Positions 51,980-60,279 of a stretch of 64,000 bases of DNA are shown piece after piece. The translations under genes were made by a program, and so were the position numbers. The stretch comes from Aquicella lusitana. Its GTDB lineage: Bacteria; Pseudomonadota; Gammaproteobacteria; DSM-16500. The stretch lies in assembly GCF_902459475.1 (NCBI RefSeq), contig NZ_LR699114.1, positions 558,001-622,000 of the forward strand, in the 5' to 3' direction. Each line of letters starts with the position of its first letter. Position 1 is the first letter of the stretch. The notes below the pieces were generated by a model, which was not told the DNA's origin, ran no database searches, and saw only the letters and a program-made list of their open reading frames with translations.

Positions 51980-53470
51980 TTAACCAACCGTCGCACTAGA
52001 GTGCCACTTGGTCAGCGCTGCCTGATTAAGCGGATTAGATCTAATTTCAGTAGACTGCATAGGTATACCAACAAGTCCTTGCATTGTATAAGCGTTTACA
52101 GATCGAAAAACCAGCGCTTTATTTATAGTTTGCAGTAATACGGCATTACCTTCTTCTTCGCCTACAGCTATCGCAACCCGAATGGTATATTCCCCTGTAG
52201 GAAGTAAAGGCATTTGATAAGTAAATTCAGCAACAAAAGTAGTTCCTGCTTTTATTGCCACACGTTGATTTTTAGTCACTAAATAGGAATTATCAGCAAA
52301 AAGTACTTGTCCAAAACTATCTAGTGCCTGAAAACCTATCATCGGGGATTGCAGCTCACACTTGGCTAGAATCTTAATGTTAAGTGTTACTATTTCTCCA
52401 CCTCGGGTCGACAAAAGTGCTGTGCCTGCTTTATCACATAAAGTCACCTTTGTTATGCTAGCTTCGCCAGTTCCTATATTGTCTTCTAATTCACAAGGTA
52501 AAATTTCAATATCATTAAATAAATTGACATTATTTGTATGATTTAATTGGCCATCTATTAAATATTCAGAAATTTTATAATCCATCAGCTTGCTTAAAGC
52601 AGACTGTTCCAGTGCGATTTCTGATTTTATGATCTCAATTACATTAGATTTCTGTTGAAGCTCACTTTCCCCTTTGGATAAATTCTTAACATAATCCAAA
52701 TGCTGCTGGTCCAGATAATTTTGCGTAACACTTGGGGCCGGTCCTATTGCCTTAATAACCCCATGCTCAAGCCACATGGCATTTTGACACAGCGATAAAA
52801 CGTCATTGGTGGAATGCGAGACAAATAAAAAAGTGCCTTTTTTAAGAAATGACCGAATAAACTTCATGCACTTTTGAACAAAGAAAACATCTCCAACCGC
52901 TAATGCCTCATCTGTGATGATAATATCCGCATCCACATGAGCCATAATGGCAAATCCCAGCCGGGAAACCATGCCGCTAGAATAGGTTTTTACTGGCTGG
53001 TTGATGAAATCCCCGATTTCAGCAAATTCGATGATAGAATCAAGGCGTTCTTGAATCTGTTTTTTAGTTAATCCCAGTATGGTTCCTTTAATAAAAACAT
53101 TTTCCCGCCCGGTAAAGTCGCCATTAAATCCGCTGCCGTAATCGAGAATGGCAACTTTGCCATCCACTTCCACACGGCCGGTAGATAAGCGTAAATTGCC
53201 TGAGATGATCTTGAGCAAGGTTGACTTGCCACTGCCATTGACACCGACAAAGCCCCAGCTTTCGCCTTTCTTGATTTCAAATGAAACGTTATTCAGAGCA
53301 TAAAACTCACGATGACCATGAGAATGCTTTGCGTTTGTTTTTTTAAATCCCGGCCATAACCTGGCCAGGACGCTTTTTATCAAAAAAAACAGCTTATCTT
53401 CTGGCGTTCCTCGTAATTGGTATATCTTGGATACATTCTCAACCCGAACAGCCACTTCGTCCTTGCTCAT
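51980..53470 (-). CDS. wzt: Wzt-type O-antigen ABC transporter ATPase (copy 2)
   Basis: This 496-residue exporter ATPase is adjacent to its Wzm. Residues 1-250 are near-identical to copy 1 at 34768-36213 (same Walker A, Y-S-S-G-M and V-D-A-D-I-I-I-T-D-E-A-L blocks), whereas residues 255-330 and the Wzt_C domain have diverged. This is expected when two Wzt recognise different polymer ends. GAGAGG precedes the ATG. Confidence 0.92.
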   Translation of the reverse strand: MSKDEVAVRVENVSKIYQLRGTPEDKLFFLIKSVLARLWPGFKKTNAKHSHGHREFYALNNVSFEIKKGESWGFVGVNGSGKSTLLKIISGNLRLSTGRVEVDGKVAILDYGSGFNGDFTGRENVFIKGTILGLTKKQIQERLDSIIEFAEIGDFINQPVKTYSSGMVSRLGFAIMAHVDADIIITDEALAVGDVFFVQKCMKFIRSFLKKGTFLFVSHSTNDVLSLCQNAMWLEHGVIKAIGPAPSVTQNYLDQQHLDYVKNLSKGESELQQKSNVIEIIKSEIALEQSALSKLMDYKISEYLIDGQLNHTNNVNLFNDIEILPCELEDNIGTGEASITKVTLCDKAGTALLSTRGGEIVTLNIKILAKCELQSPMIGFQALDSFGQVLFADNSYLVTKNQRVAIKAGTTFVAEFTYQMPLLPTGEYTIRVAIAVGEEEGNAVLLQTINKALVFRSVNAYTMQGLVGIPMQSTEIRSNPLNQAALTKWHSSATVG

Positions 53471-53481
53471 TCAAATTCCTC

Positions 53482-54339
53482 TCACATTACATCAGCAAAG
53501 GCTGTTTTAGAACGCATGAACAAACAATATCCCATCACGGCAAAAATTAAGGAGAATAAAAATACATAAATGATAGAAGATAGACTGGGCCATACGCCGT
53601 AAAGCATGCAGGCTCTAACATTTTCAATCATAACAGCGATTGGGTTTACCTCAATGACCCATTTAATCCGCTTGGGCACCATACTGGCGGGATAAAAAAT
53701 AGGGCACATAAACATGAGAATAATAGTTAGAGGGGATATAAACGCGCTGATGTCCCTGAAAAAGACGGCTAGTGTTGAAAGAATCCAGGAAACACCCAGC
53801 GTGGTCAGTAAAATACAGAGTAAATAAAAAATGGTGCAAATTGAACTGGCATGAATGTTTCCCTTGGCAAGCAAAAAAACAATCATGGTGATGCCAACAT
53901 TAATCACTAAGGTGATAAATGAAGTAAGAACAGTCGTCACCGGCAGCACCTCAAGCGGAAAAGCCAGGGACTTCACATAGGCCATATTGGATAGAATCAC
54001 CGAGGGGGCAGCGCCAATATTCTGCGCTAAAAAATTGAAAAAACCCAAGCCCACAAATAATGCCAATGCATAATCTAATCGGGACTCTGTCGCGATACTA
54101 GAAAATCTGCCGCCGAGAATAACGCCAAATACAAAGTAAAAAATTGACAACATAATGAGCGGCAAGACAACTTGCCAGGCGATACCAAGATAGCTTGCTT
54201 GATACGTTGAGCGAAAGTTCTGAATTGTCATGGAAGTAATTAATTCACGGTATCTTGACAGATCGGCCAAGATCGCAACCGGATTGATAAGCCTTGAGCT
54301 GAATCGTTCGGGTGTGCTGACGTAAATTACTTTGCTCAT
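53482..54339 (-). CDS. wzm: Wzm-type polysaccharide ABC exporter permease
   Basis: This 285-residue ABC-2 permease has six predicted helices, the N-terminal Y-R-E-L-I-T-S-M-T-I-Q-N-F and L-G-I-A-W-Q-V-V-L-P blocks of the Wzm/TagG family, and the M-F-M-C-P-I-F-Y-P-A-S-M-V-P loop. It overlaps the gene at 54336 by 4 bp and precedes wzt copy 2 by 11 bp. It is the only Wzm found in the window. Confidence 0.92.
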   Translation of the reverse strand: MSKVIYVSTPERFSSRLINPVAILADLSRYRELITSMTIQNFRSTYQASYLGIAWQVVLPLIMLSIFYFVFGVILGGRFSSIATESRLDYALALFVGLGFFNFLAQNIGAAPSVILSNMAYVKSLAFPLEVLPVTTVLTSFITLVINVGITMIVFLLAKGNIHASSICTIFYLLCILLTTLGVSWILSTLAVFFRDISAFISPLTIILMFMCPIFYPASMVPKRIKWVIEVNPIAVMIENVRACMLYGVWPSLSSIIYVFLFSLIFAVMGYCLFMRSKTAFADVM

Positions 54340-55802
54340 TCAAAAGCCTCTTCTGCTTTTTGCATAATTCTTTTTTCCAGTGATAAATATTCAGGCAGTC
54401 TATTGCAAAGATCGGAAAAGTTGTTTTTCAATTTAAGCAAGATAGCCTGGGCTGTTTCAGGTTCATTATTTTCAACCGCTTCGCGCGCTTTTTCCAAGTA
54501 GGGCAATAAAAGATAAGCCGTTTCTTCGTTGCGATATTTCTCATCCTTATAAAACCGGCTGGTTGTTCTTGATGAATGAAACGGGTTTGTATGCAGCTTC
54601 AGCCAATTCTCAATATTAATTTCTTGTGATATCGATGTATTCTCCGCAGAAGGAACGGTTTCTTTTAATTCCAGCCCGGCCTCGAGGAGAGTCATTAATA
54701 ATTTAGACGTTTCTTTTTCATATACCAGTTTCTGGTTTTCGTTAGCAAAGGGCAATTTTTCTGCACCTTCTGGGATAGCATAAGCATGACAGGATCCAGG
54801 GTTCATTTTGGTGATAAAATAGGGGATCGCTGAGAAATTAGCCAGTGCTGCAAAGCCACTCGAGGTGCCAATGAAGAGATCGCTTTTTAGCATCAGCGTC
54901 AATTCATGACCTAACCCCATCCCATAGATTCTAAGGCTGGTCACGTTGGGCAAGCGAAGAATTTCAAGGGGTTTTTCCTGTAACCGGCCTAGCACAACAA
55001 ACTGGACTTCGGGGTGTTTTGTTCCGGCCTCACGCAAGAAATCGTACCATTCAAGAAAGTCAGAATCCCGTGTATAAGTGTGGTCACCACCGTAACCGAC
55101 ATCGAGCCGGCGCAAACGCAAATGAAAGGGAACGATTTTCTTTCCTTTAAATTGCCGGGCAATGACTTCATCAATGTCAGGACCGCATCCCAGTGAGGGT
55201 TGTAAAAAAGGAATATAGCCTTTTTGCGCAGCAAACTGATTGATACTTTCGTGAGAGTAAACATATTTGATGAAGTAATCATTCAACCTTTTTTCATCTG
55301 AAAGACTATTGCCAACGGTTTTTTGAATTTGCTCAGGAACAACGCGTTGAATAATTTTTTTCATTAACGCATTACGGCGTATTTTCTGCTCAATGATATT
55401 GTAAGCTTTTCTTAACAGCCCATCGCTGACTTTATCTTTTAACATGGCTAAATAGTCATTAATGGCCTCTAAATTATGTTCGTCTGCTTTAGCAGCGATT
55501 TCTTCCAGTGTTTCAAGCATAGCGTCTCTTTGGCGAAAAATGTAAATATTCCCCAATCTGGGATTGGTACCAAAGGCGCCATAGAGTTCATTAAAGAAAA
55601 GTTCAAAATTATCCGGGTTAATCAGACCACGCTGATAAATGCTTGCGGGATGTTCCTTATCGAGGCAAATATAAACGTCAACACTACTTTTGCCCGTTTC
55701 TTCGCAACGCATAGCCGTACGCACATTCCATGTTAATACGTCACCTAGCGCATAAGGGAAAAACTCAAAATCGTAGATAGCAATTAGATTATTGGATTTC
55801 AT
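54336..55802 (-). CDS. Putative glycosyltransferase (GT-B-like), unknown family
   Basis: The 488-residue soluble protein has a C-terminal half resembling GT-B enzymes (V-P-F-H-L-R, V-V-L-G-R, T-S-S-G-F-A-A-L-A). The charged C-terminal 60 residues form a helical tail. The overlap with both Wzm and the O-methyltransferase gene suggests assembly or capping of the exported chain. I cannot assign a CAZy family. Confidence 0.6.
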   Translation of the reverse strand: MKSNNLIAIYDFEFFPYALGDVLTWNVRTAMRCEETGKSSVDVYICLDKEHPASIYQRGLINPDNFELFFNELYGAFGTNPRLGNIYIFRQRDAMLETLEEIAAKADEHNLEAINDYLAMLKDKVSDGLLRKAYNIIEQKIRRNALMKKIIQRVVPEQIQKTVGNSLSDEKRLNDYFIKYVYSHESINQFAAQKGYIPFLQPSLGCGPDIDEVIARQFKGKKIVPFHLRLRRLDVGYGGDHTYTRDSDFLEWYDFLREAGTKHPEVQFVVLGRLQEKPLEILRLPNVTSLRIYGMGLGHELTLMLKSDLFIGTSSGFAALANFSAIPYFITKMNPGSCHAYAIPEGAEKLPFANENQKLVYEKETSKLLMTLLEAGLELKETVPSAENTSISQEINIENWLKLHTNPFHSSRTTSRFYKDEKYRNEETAYLLLPYLEKAREAVENNEPETAQAILLKLKNNFSDLCNRLPEYLSLEKRIMQKAEEAFE

Positions 55803-57109
55803 GTGAGGTTCACTTGATATAATGTTTCAAAGAATTCATTTTGGACGGCACAGTTACGTGAATAGATTTCTTGCCAATTTTCAAGGCAGGGATAATCGTT
55901 TTTGTGTAACACCAAGCCATCGAAAGGATTTTTGGAGAGATCCCATTGTTTCATGTAAAAATAGGAGCCAAGCCGGTTGATTTGCTCAAAATACCATTGA
56001 ATCTGGTCAAGATTCATTTCGCCAAATGAAGATATATTAATGCACAAGTCAAATTGCTTGTCTGGCAGCAAAGTAAGCTGGTGTGGAAGCAGAAAAACAA
56101 TGGATGCTCGCTCTATTTCATCCCTTACTTCTTCGTAACTGTCAAAATTCCTGGCTCTGAATATATTACGATCATGAAATACAGATGAGAGATATCGCTG
56201 CGCAATATATAAAGCAGGCATAATATCAACTAATACTACTCTGGCTTTGGGGTTAAGCGTCAGAATAACATGCGCGTTCCGCCCGTAGCCGCTCCCGATC
56301 TCAAGCACCGTATTAATATTTTTAAACGAAATAGCATTATCTATTGAATAATATTCGATAAGGGAATTAGCTAAATCCTGAGACATGCTTTTTCCATTTG
56401 AAAATACCAGAAGGGGATTTCCTTCTCTTGGTTCTTCAAGCCGATCAAGATAACGCTTGGTATCTATTTTCTTTGCATATTCCCATAATAATAAGACGAA
56501 ATAGTTATAACTGAATTGTTCATTGGCAGGGAAGGTCGGGTCATGCGGTATGGAAAGTGCTGTGTTGCGGCAGGATTCAATAATGTCTTCGGATAATAAT
56601 GATTCAACAGCCTGAATTTGGGCGTCGCCTTTTTGAACAAGAAAATTAAAATAATTATGACCAATGGTTCGTTTGAAATTATTATATCCATGTTCCAATA
56701 ATTGGTCGCAATTCTTGGCGGCGAGCAAGACCCAACAATTGGAAGACTTGCTCACGCTATTTTTTTCATTGGCATAGAGGTTAAAGAGCCGAATCAATTC
56801 ATTGAATCCATTCATTCTTTTTACATCATCCAGCACTTCGGGCCAATTTAATAAGCCGGCAATCTCATCGATTGGGATAAGTATCTGTGCCATTTTTTGT
56901 TGATCTGTCACATTTGCGCTATTGTCCCTTAACAAAACAAAGGGCTCTTTGGGTCGGTTTTTTTTGGAGGGAACTTTAAATTTCTCTATTGTTTTCCAAG
57001 AAAAAATTGTCTGTGCTAAAGCCACGAATTTGTTTATATGAAGGAAACCATTAAAAAACCGGTAAATCGTCTTTAAACTCATGGTTTGAGATTTGTAATT
57101 ATTTTCCAT
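55799..57109 (-). CDS. Putative sugar O-methyltransferase (TIGR04371-like)
   Basis: The product is about 436 residues. An N-terminal helical region of 240 residues precedes the SAM domain (V-L-E-I-G-S-G-Y-G-R-N-A near residue 275) with I-S-S-F-G-E-M near 368, the segment typical of this putative sugar O-methyltransferase family. ATG 57109 with GGTGGA at 7 bp is better than GTG 57121. Methylation of a terminal sugar often ends ABC-exported O-chains and is read by Wzt; that role is inferred. Confidence 0.78.
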   Translation of the reverse strand: MENNYKSQTMSLKTIYRFFNGFLHINKFVALAQTIFSWKTIEKFKVPSKKNRPKEPFVLLRDNSANVTDQQKMAQILIPIDEIAGLLNWPEVLDDVKRMNGFNELIRLFNLYANEKNSVSKSSNCWVLLAAKNCDQLLEHGYNNFKRTIGHNYFNFLVQKGDAQIQAVESLLSEDIIESCRNTALSIPHDPTFPANEQFSYNYFVLLLWEYAKKIDTKRYLDRLEEPREGNPLLVFSNGKSMSQDLANSLIEYYSIDNAISFKNINTVLEIGSGYGRNAHVILTLNPKARVVLVDIMPALYIAQRYLSSVFHDRNIFRARNFDSYEEVRDEIERASIVFLLPHQLTLLPDKQFDLCINISSFGEMNLDQIQWYFEQINRLGSYFYMKQWDLSKNPFDGLVLHKNDYPCLENWQEIYSRNCAVQNEFFETLYQVNLT

Positions 57110-57528
57110 TAAATATTCCACCTTCCTATTTTACGCAATCCATAAATAGAACGACATCCTCATAGACATCTACTATAGGTTCGCCAACCTTATCATAAGT
57201 TTAAATAAAATACACAAATTTCAGAAAGCTTTTCTAATAGTAAGGCTTCATGAATATGAAGATAAGAATGGAGCTTGCCTAGCTTTCCTAGTACAGTCGT
57301 TTAGCTTGCTGCACTGATCCCAATATGGCTGGAACCGATAGCGAATACTGACGAACCTGTTGAATCAGCGTTTTCGATTATATATGATGCTGTCAATACT
57401 GGAAAGCCAAAAAATTAAGGCTAAAAAGGCTGTTCGTATTTGACTAAGATTGGCCAGCGCATTAATTTTTGTCTGCTTTCTTATCTTGTGGCTCATCCAT
57501 TTTCGAGGGAGAGGATTTGTTAATTTCT
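57110..57528. other. Divergent intergenic region
   Basis: About 420 bp lie between the divergent export operon and the second sulfotransferase gene. It contains the putative plus-strand promoter at 57440-57468 and a small CTTCAT/ATGAAG inverted repeat at 57246-57261. A minus-strand TTGACA (57392-57397) lacks a well-spaced -10. Confidence 0.4.
57440..57468 (+). promoter_or_regulatory. Possible promoter for the second sulfotransferase gene
   Basis: TTGACT and TAATTT are separated by 17 bp and would start transcription near 57475, about 55 nt before the ATG at 57529. Motif quality is moderate. Confidence 0.45.
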
Positions 57529-58578
57529 ATGGGGAAAAAATCAATATTTTTTGTTTCACTTCCAAAGAGTGGAACCGTCTATACGTGGAATGCGGTAAGC
57601 AGCGTGACAGGTCTTAAGATACCTAATTTTCAGAAACTTAAAGGATGGAAATTTTATAATCAGGGGCGAGATTTCTCCTGCCGGAAATTATATGCCTGTG
57701 GTGATTACAACACACAAATGCTGTTACCCGATAAATTAAAGCATTATTCACGAGGATATTTTTTTGGCAGCCACATGCAGGCTTCATACCATAACATGAC
57801 CGTGCTGGAAGAATCCAGGATTGATCGTATCGTCGTACTCTTGCGTGATCCTCGGGATGCATTTGTCTCATGGGTGCACCATCTACGGAAATTGGGACCC
57901 TCAGCGAGAAACTATCATTCAAAAATTTACCATATCCCCCGTGCCTATTATGACTGGTCACTGGAAAAGCAATTCGACTTTCAGATTAGAAGCTTTTTCC
58001 CCAATATCGCTAATTGGATAGAAGGCTGGCTGGATTATTATGCTTCGCCTGATCGAAAAATTGATATTTTGTTTGTCTTATATGATGAACTTAAGCGTAA
58101 TCCGGTTAATTATGTCAAAAAAATTGCCGAATTCAATCAGATTAAAGATGCAGATTATTCCAAAATACCTGTTCCTGAAAACGGAAAACTGCATTTTCGT
58201 AAGGGTGAACATGAGCAATGGAAGGTCGAGTTTTCCGAAGAGAATAAACGGCTAGTCGATAACCTTCTGGGGGATAGAATAGCCCAGAGCTTTGAATTGG
58301 CAGCCCAGTCGCATCGCGGCTTTCTTAAGGGCAAAGATGAATTTAAAAAAGGGAATATGGTCGCTGCAGCTAAATCCGCGTTAGAGGCGATAAAGCAGTT
58401 TCCAAACAGCATGAACTCCTATGAATTATTTTTCCAGGCGGTTAATGCTGCAGGATTAGCCGTTTCGCAGTACCACGATCAAATTAGAATGGAATTAAAT
58501 GGATTAACAATAGGTGATTATTTCCGCTATCCTAATCAGCTTGTTGCTAGCTGCCAGCAGATAGCGGAGAAACTGTAG
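57529..58578 (+). CDS. Sulfotransferase family protein
   Basis: This 349-residue putative PAPS-dependent sulfotransferase has the 5'-phosphosulfate-binding loop V-S-L-P-K-S-G-T-V-Y-T-W near residues 8-19 and the 3'-phosphate motif V-V-L-L-R-D-P-R-D-A-F-V-S-W near 100. A C-terminal helical extension of about 90 residues follows the core. ATG 57529 puts the loop at the usual place; a TTG 60 bp upstream lies too close to the promoter. The target may be an O-chain sugar. Confidence 0.78.
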   Translation: MGKKSIFFVSLPKSGTVYTWNAVSSVTGLKIPNFQKLKGWKFYNQGRDFSCRKLYACGDYNTQMLLPDKLKHYSRGYFFGSHMQASYHNMTVLEESRIDRIVVLLRDPRDAFVSWVHHLRKLGPSARNYHSKIYHIPRAYYDWSLEKQFDFQIRSFFPNIANWIEGWLDYYASPDRKIDILFVLYDELKRNPVNYVKKIAEFNQIKDADYSKIPVPENGKLHFRKGEHEQWKVEFSEENKRLVDNLLGDRIAQSFELAAQSHRGFLKGKDEFKKGNMVAAAKSALEAIKQFPNSMNSYELFFQAVNAAGLAVSQYHDQIRMELNGLTIGDYFRYPNQLVASCQQIAEKL

Positions 58579-58675
58579 CTATCCAAGGGGGCTTTTTCTT
58601 AACCCAATCCTTTGATACCATCTGCGGGTTTTTGTGAAGGATTTTTACAAAGATTGATAAGGAAGTTTGCCAGTC

Positions 58676-60256
58676 ATGCTGTTTAATTCCTATGTGTTTA
58701 TTTTCATCTTTCTGCCTATTGTACTGCTCGGTTTTTTATTGCTCAGAAATAAAACGCCCCTCTTGCCAATAGGATGGGTTGCACTCGCATCACTTTTTTA
58801 TTACAGCTGGTGGAAGCCGCAATTTCTACTGCTACTGCTAGGTTCCATTACGATTAATCTGATTTTTGGCAAGATTCTGATTGACGGCCGCCTTTCACGG
58901 ACACTGTCACGGGTGGTACTGACGTTTGGCATCATCTTCAACCTTGGTGTTCTCGCTTATTTTAAATATGCTGGTTTCCTGGTTGCTAACGTCAATGAAA
59001 TCTTTGGCACCGGTTTATCTATGCCGAACATCCTCTTGCCCATTGGTATTTCCTTTATCACATTCCAGAAGATTGCTTTCCTGGTAGATGCGCATCGCGG
59101 GCTGGCACGTAATTTTACCATTCTCAACTACATTTTCTTCGTAACTTTCTTTCCGCAGCTAATTGCTGGTCCTATTGTCCATCACTCGGAGATTATGCCT
59201 CAGTTAGAAGCTGCACTACGAAGAGATTTCAAGGCCGACTTTGCGGTCGGTATTAGTATTTTCATTGTCGGTTTGTTTAAGAAAGTTGTAATTGCAGACA
59301 GTCTGGCTATTTACGCCGATGCAGGTTATGCGATGGTGAAGGCAGGGCATCCCATTGACACTGCCTCAGCCTGGATCACCGTTATCGCCTATGCGCTTCA
59401 ACTTTATTATGATTTTTCCGCTTATTCGGACATGGCGGTAGGGCTTGGACGGATATTCGGCTTTCGCTTGCCGCTCAATTTCTATTCCCCTTACAAGGCA
59501 AGTTCTATCATTGATTTCTGGCGCCGCTGGCATATTACCCTGTCGCGATTCTTGCGTGATTATCTCTATATTCCGCTAGGCGGCAATCGGCATAGCACCC
59601 TTCGCCGGTATTTTAATCTCGCTATCGTCATGCTGCTCGGCGGACTTTGGCATGGAGCAAATTGGACGTTTGCCGTATGGGGCGGCGTGCATGGATTATT
59701 ACTGGGGCTGAATCATGCCTGGCGGCAGTTGCCTTTTACGCGGCATCGTTTCTATCATTCAGCGCCTGTGCGCATGATCGCAATCGTATTTACCTTTCTT
59801 CTGGTGACACTGGCCTGGATTCCTTTTCGTGCTGAGACGATTGGCGAGGCGCGCATCATGCTTGCCCATTTATTCCCTTTTAATGGCGGGCCTTTGGGTC
59901 TGGAATCCTTCACCCATTTCTGGAAAGCACAATTTACGCATCGGGGTTCCTTTGAAAATTGGTTCAAACCGCATGAATTATGGCCTGCTGTGCTTTCTCC
60001 TGATTATCTTTCAACAGTGGCACGACCGGTTGGCATCCTGTTAGCAGTTAACCTGCTTGTCATCTTCCTGATGCCAAATACTTCTCAAATCTTCGGGAAT
60101 TTCAGGCCTGTACTCGGCACAGAAGCACATCGCCATACGTTACGCGGTGCGCTGCAGCGCCTGGATGCGCGGGCGGCTTTCGTGCTTGCGTTTCTATTTG
60201 TACTTTCCGTATTGGGGCTGTCGCATATCAGCCCATTTCTCTACTTCCAATTTTAA
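58676..60256 (+). CDS. MBOAT-family O-acyltransferase (AlgI/DltB-like)
   Basis: This 526-residue membrane O-acyltransferase has about 11 helices, with the S-I-I-D-F-W-R-R-W-H-I-T-L-S segment (first invariant histidine) and G-G-L-W-H-G-A-N-W-T (catalytic histidine). ATG 58676 yields the standard M-L-F-N-S-Y start of this family and has AAGGA upstream. It brings acetyl from the cytoplasm across the membrane to the SGNH partner encoded next. Confidence 0.9.
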   Translation: MLFNSYVFIFIFLPIVLLGFLLLRNKTPLLPIGWVALASLFYYSWWKPQFLLLLLGSITINLIFGKILIDGRLSRTLSRVVLTFGIIFNLGVLAYFKYAGFLVANVNEIFGTGLSMPNILLPIGISFITFQKIAFLVDAHRGLARNFTILNYIFFVTFFPQLIAGPIVHHSEIMPQLEAALRRDFKADFAVGISIFIVGLFKKVVIADSLAIYADAGYAMVKAGHPIDTASAWITVIAYALQLYYDFSAYSDMAVGLGRIFGFRLPLNFYSPYKASSIIDFWRRWHITLSRFLRDYLYIPLGGNRHSTLRRYFNLAIVMLLGGLWHGANWTFAVWGGVHGLLLGLNHAWRQLPFTRHRFYHSAPVRMIAIVFTFLLVTLAWIPFRAETIGEARIMLAHLFPFNGGPLGLESFTHFWKAQFTHRGSFENWFKPHELWPAVLSPDYLSTVARPVGILLAVNLLVIFLMPNTSQIFGNFRPVLGTEAHRHTLRGALQRLDARAAFVLAFLFVLSVLGLSHISPFLYFQF

Positions 60257-60279
60257 AGGATAATTTGAAAGGAATTCCA

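Noticed and set aside
57392-57397. Minus-strand TTGACA as a promoter of the export operon
   Set aside because: The nearest TATAAT-like sequence is only 8 bp away, too short for a sigma70 spacer.
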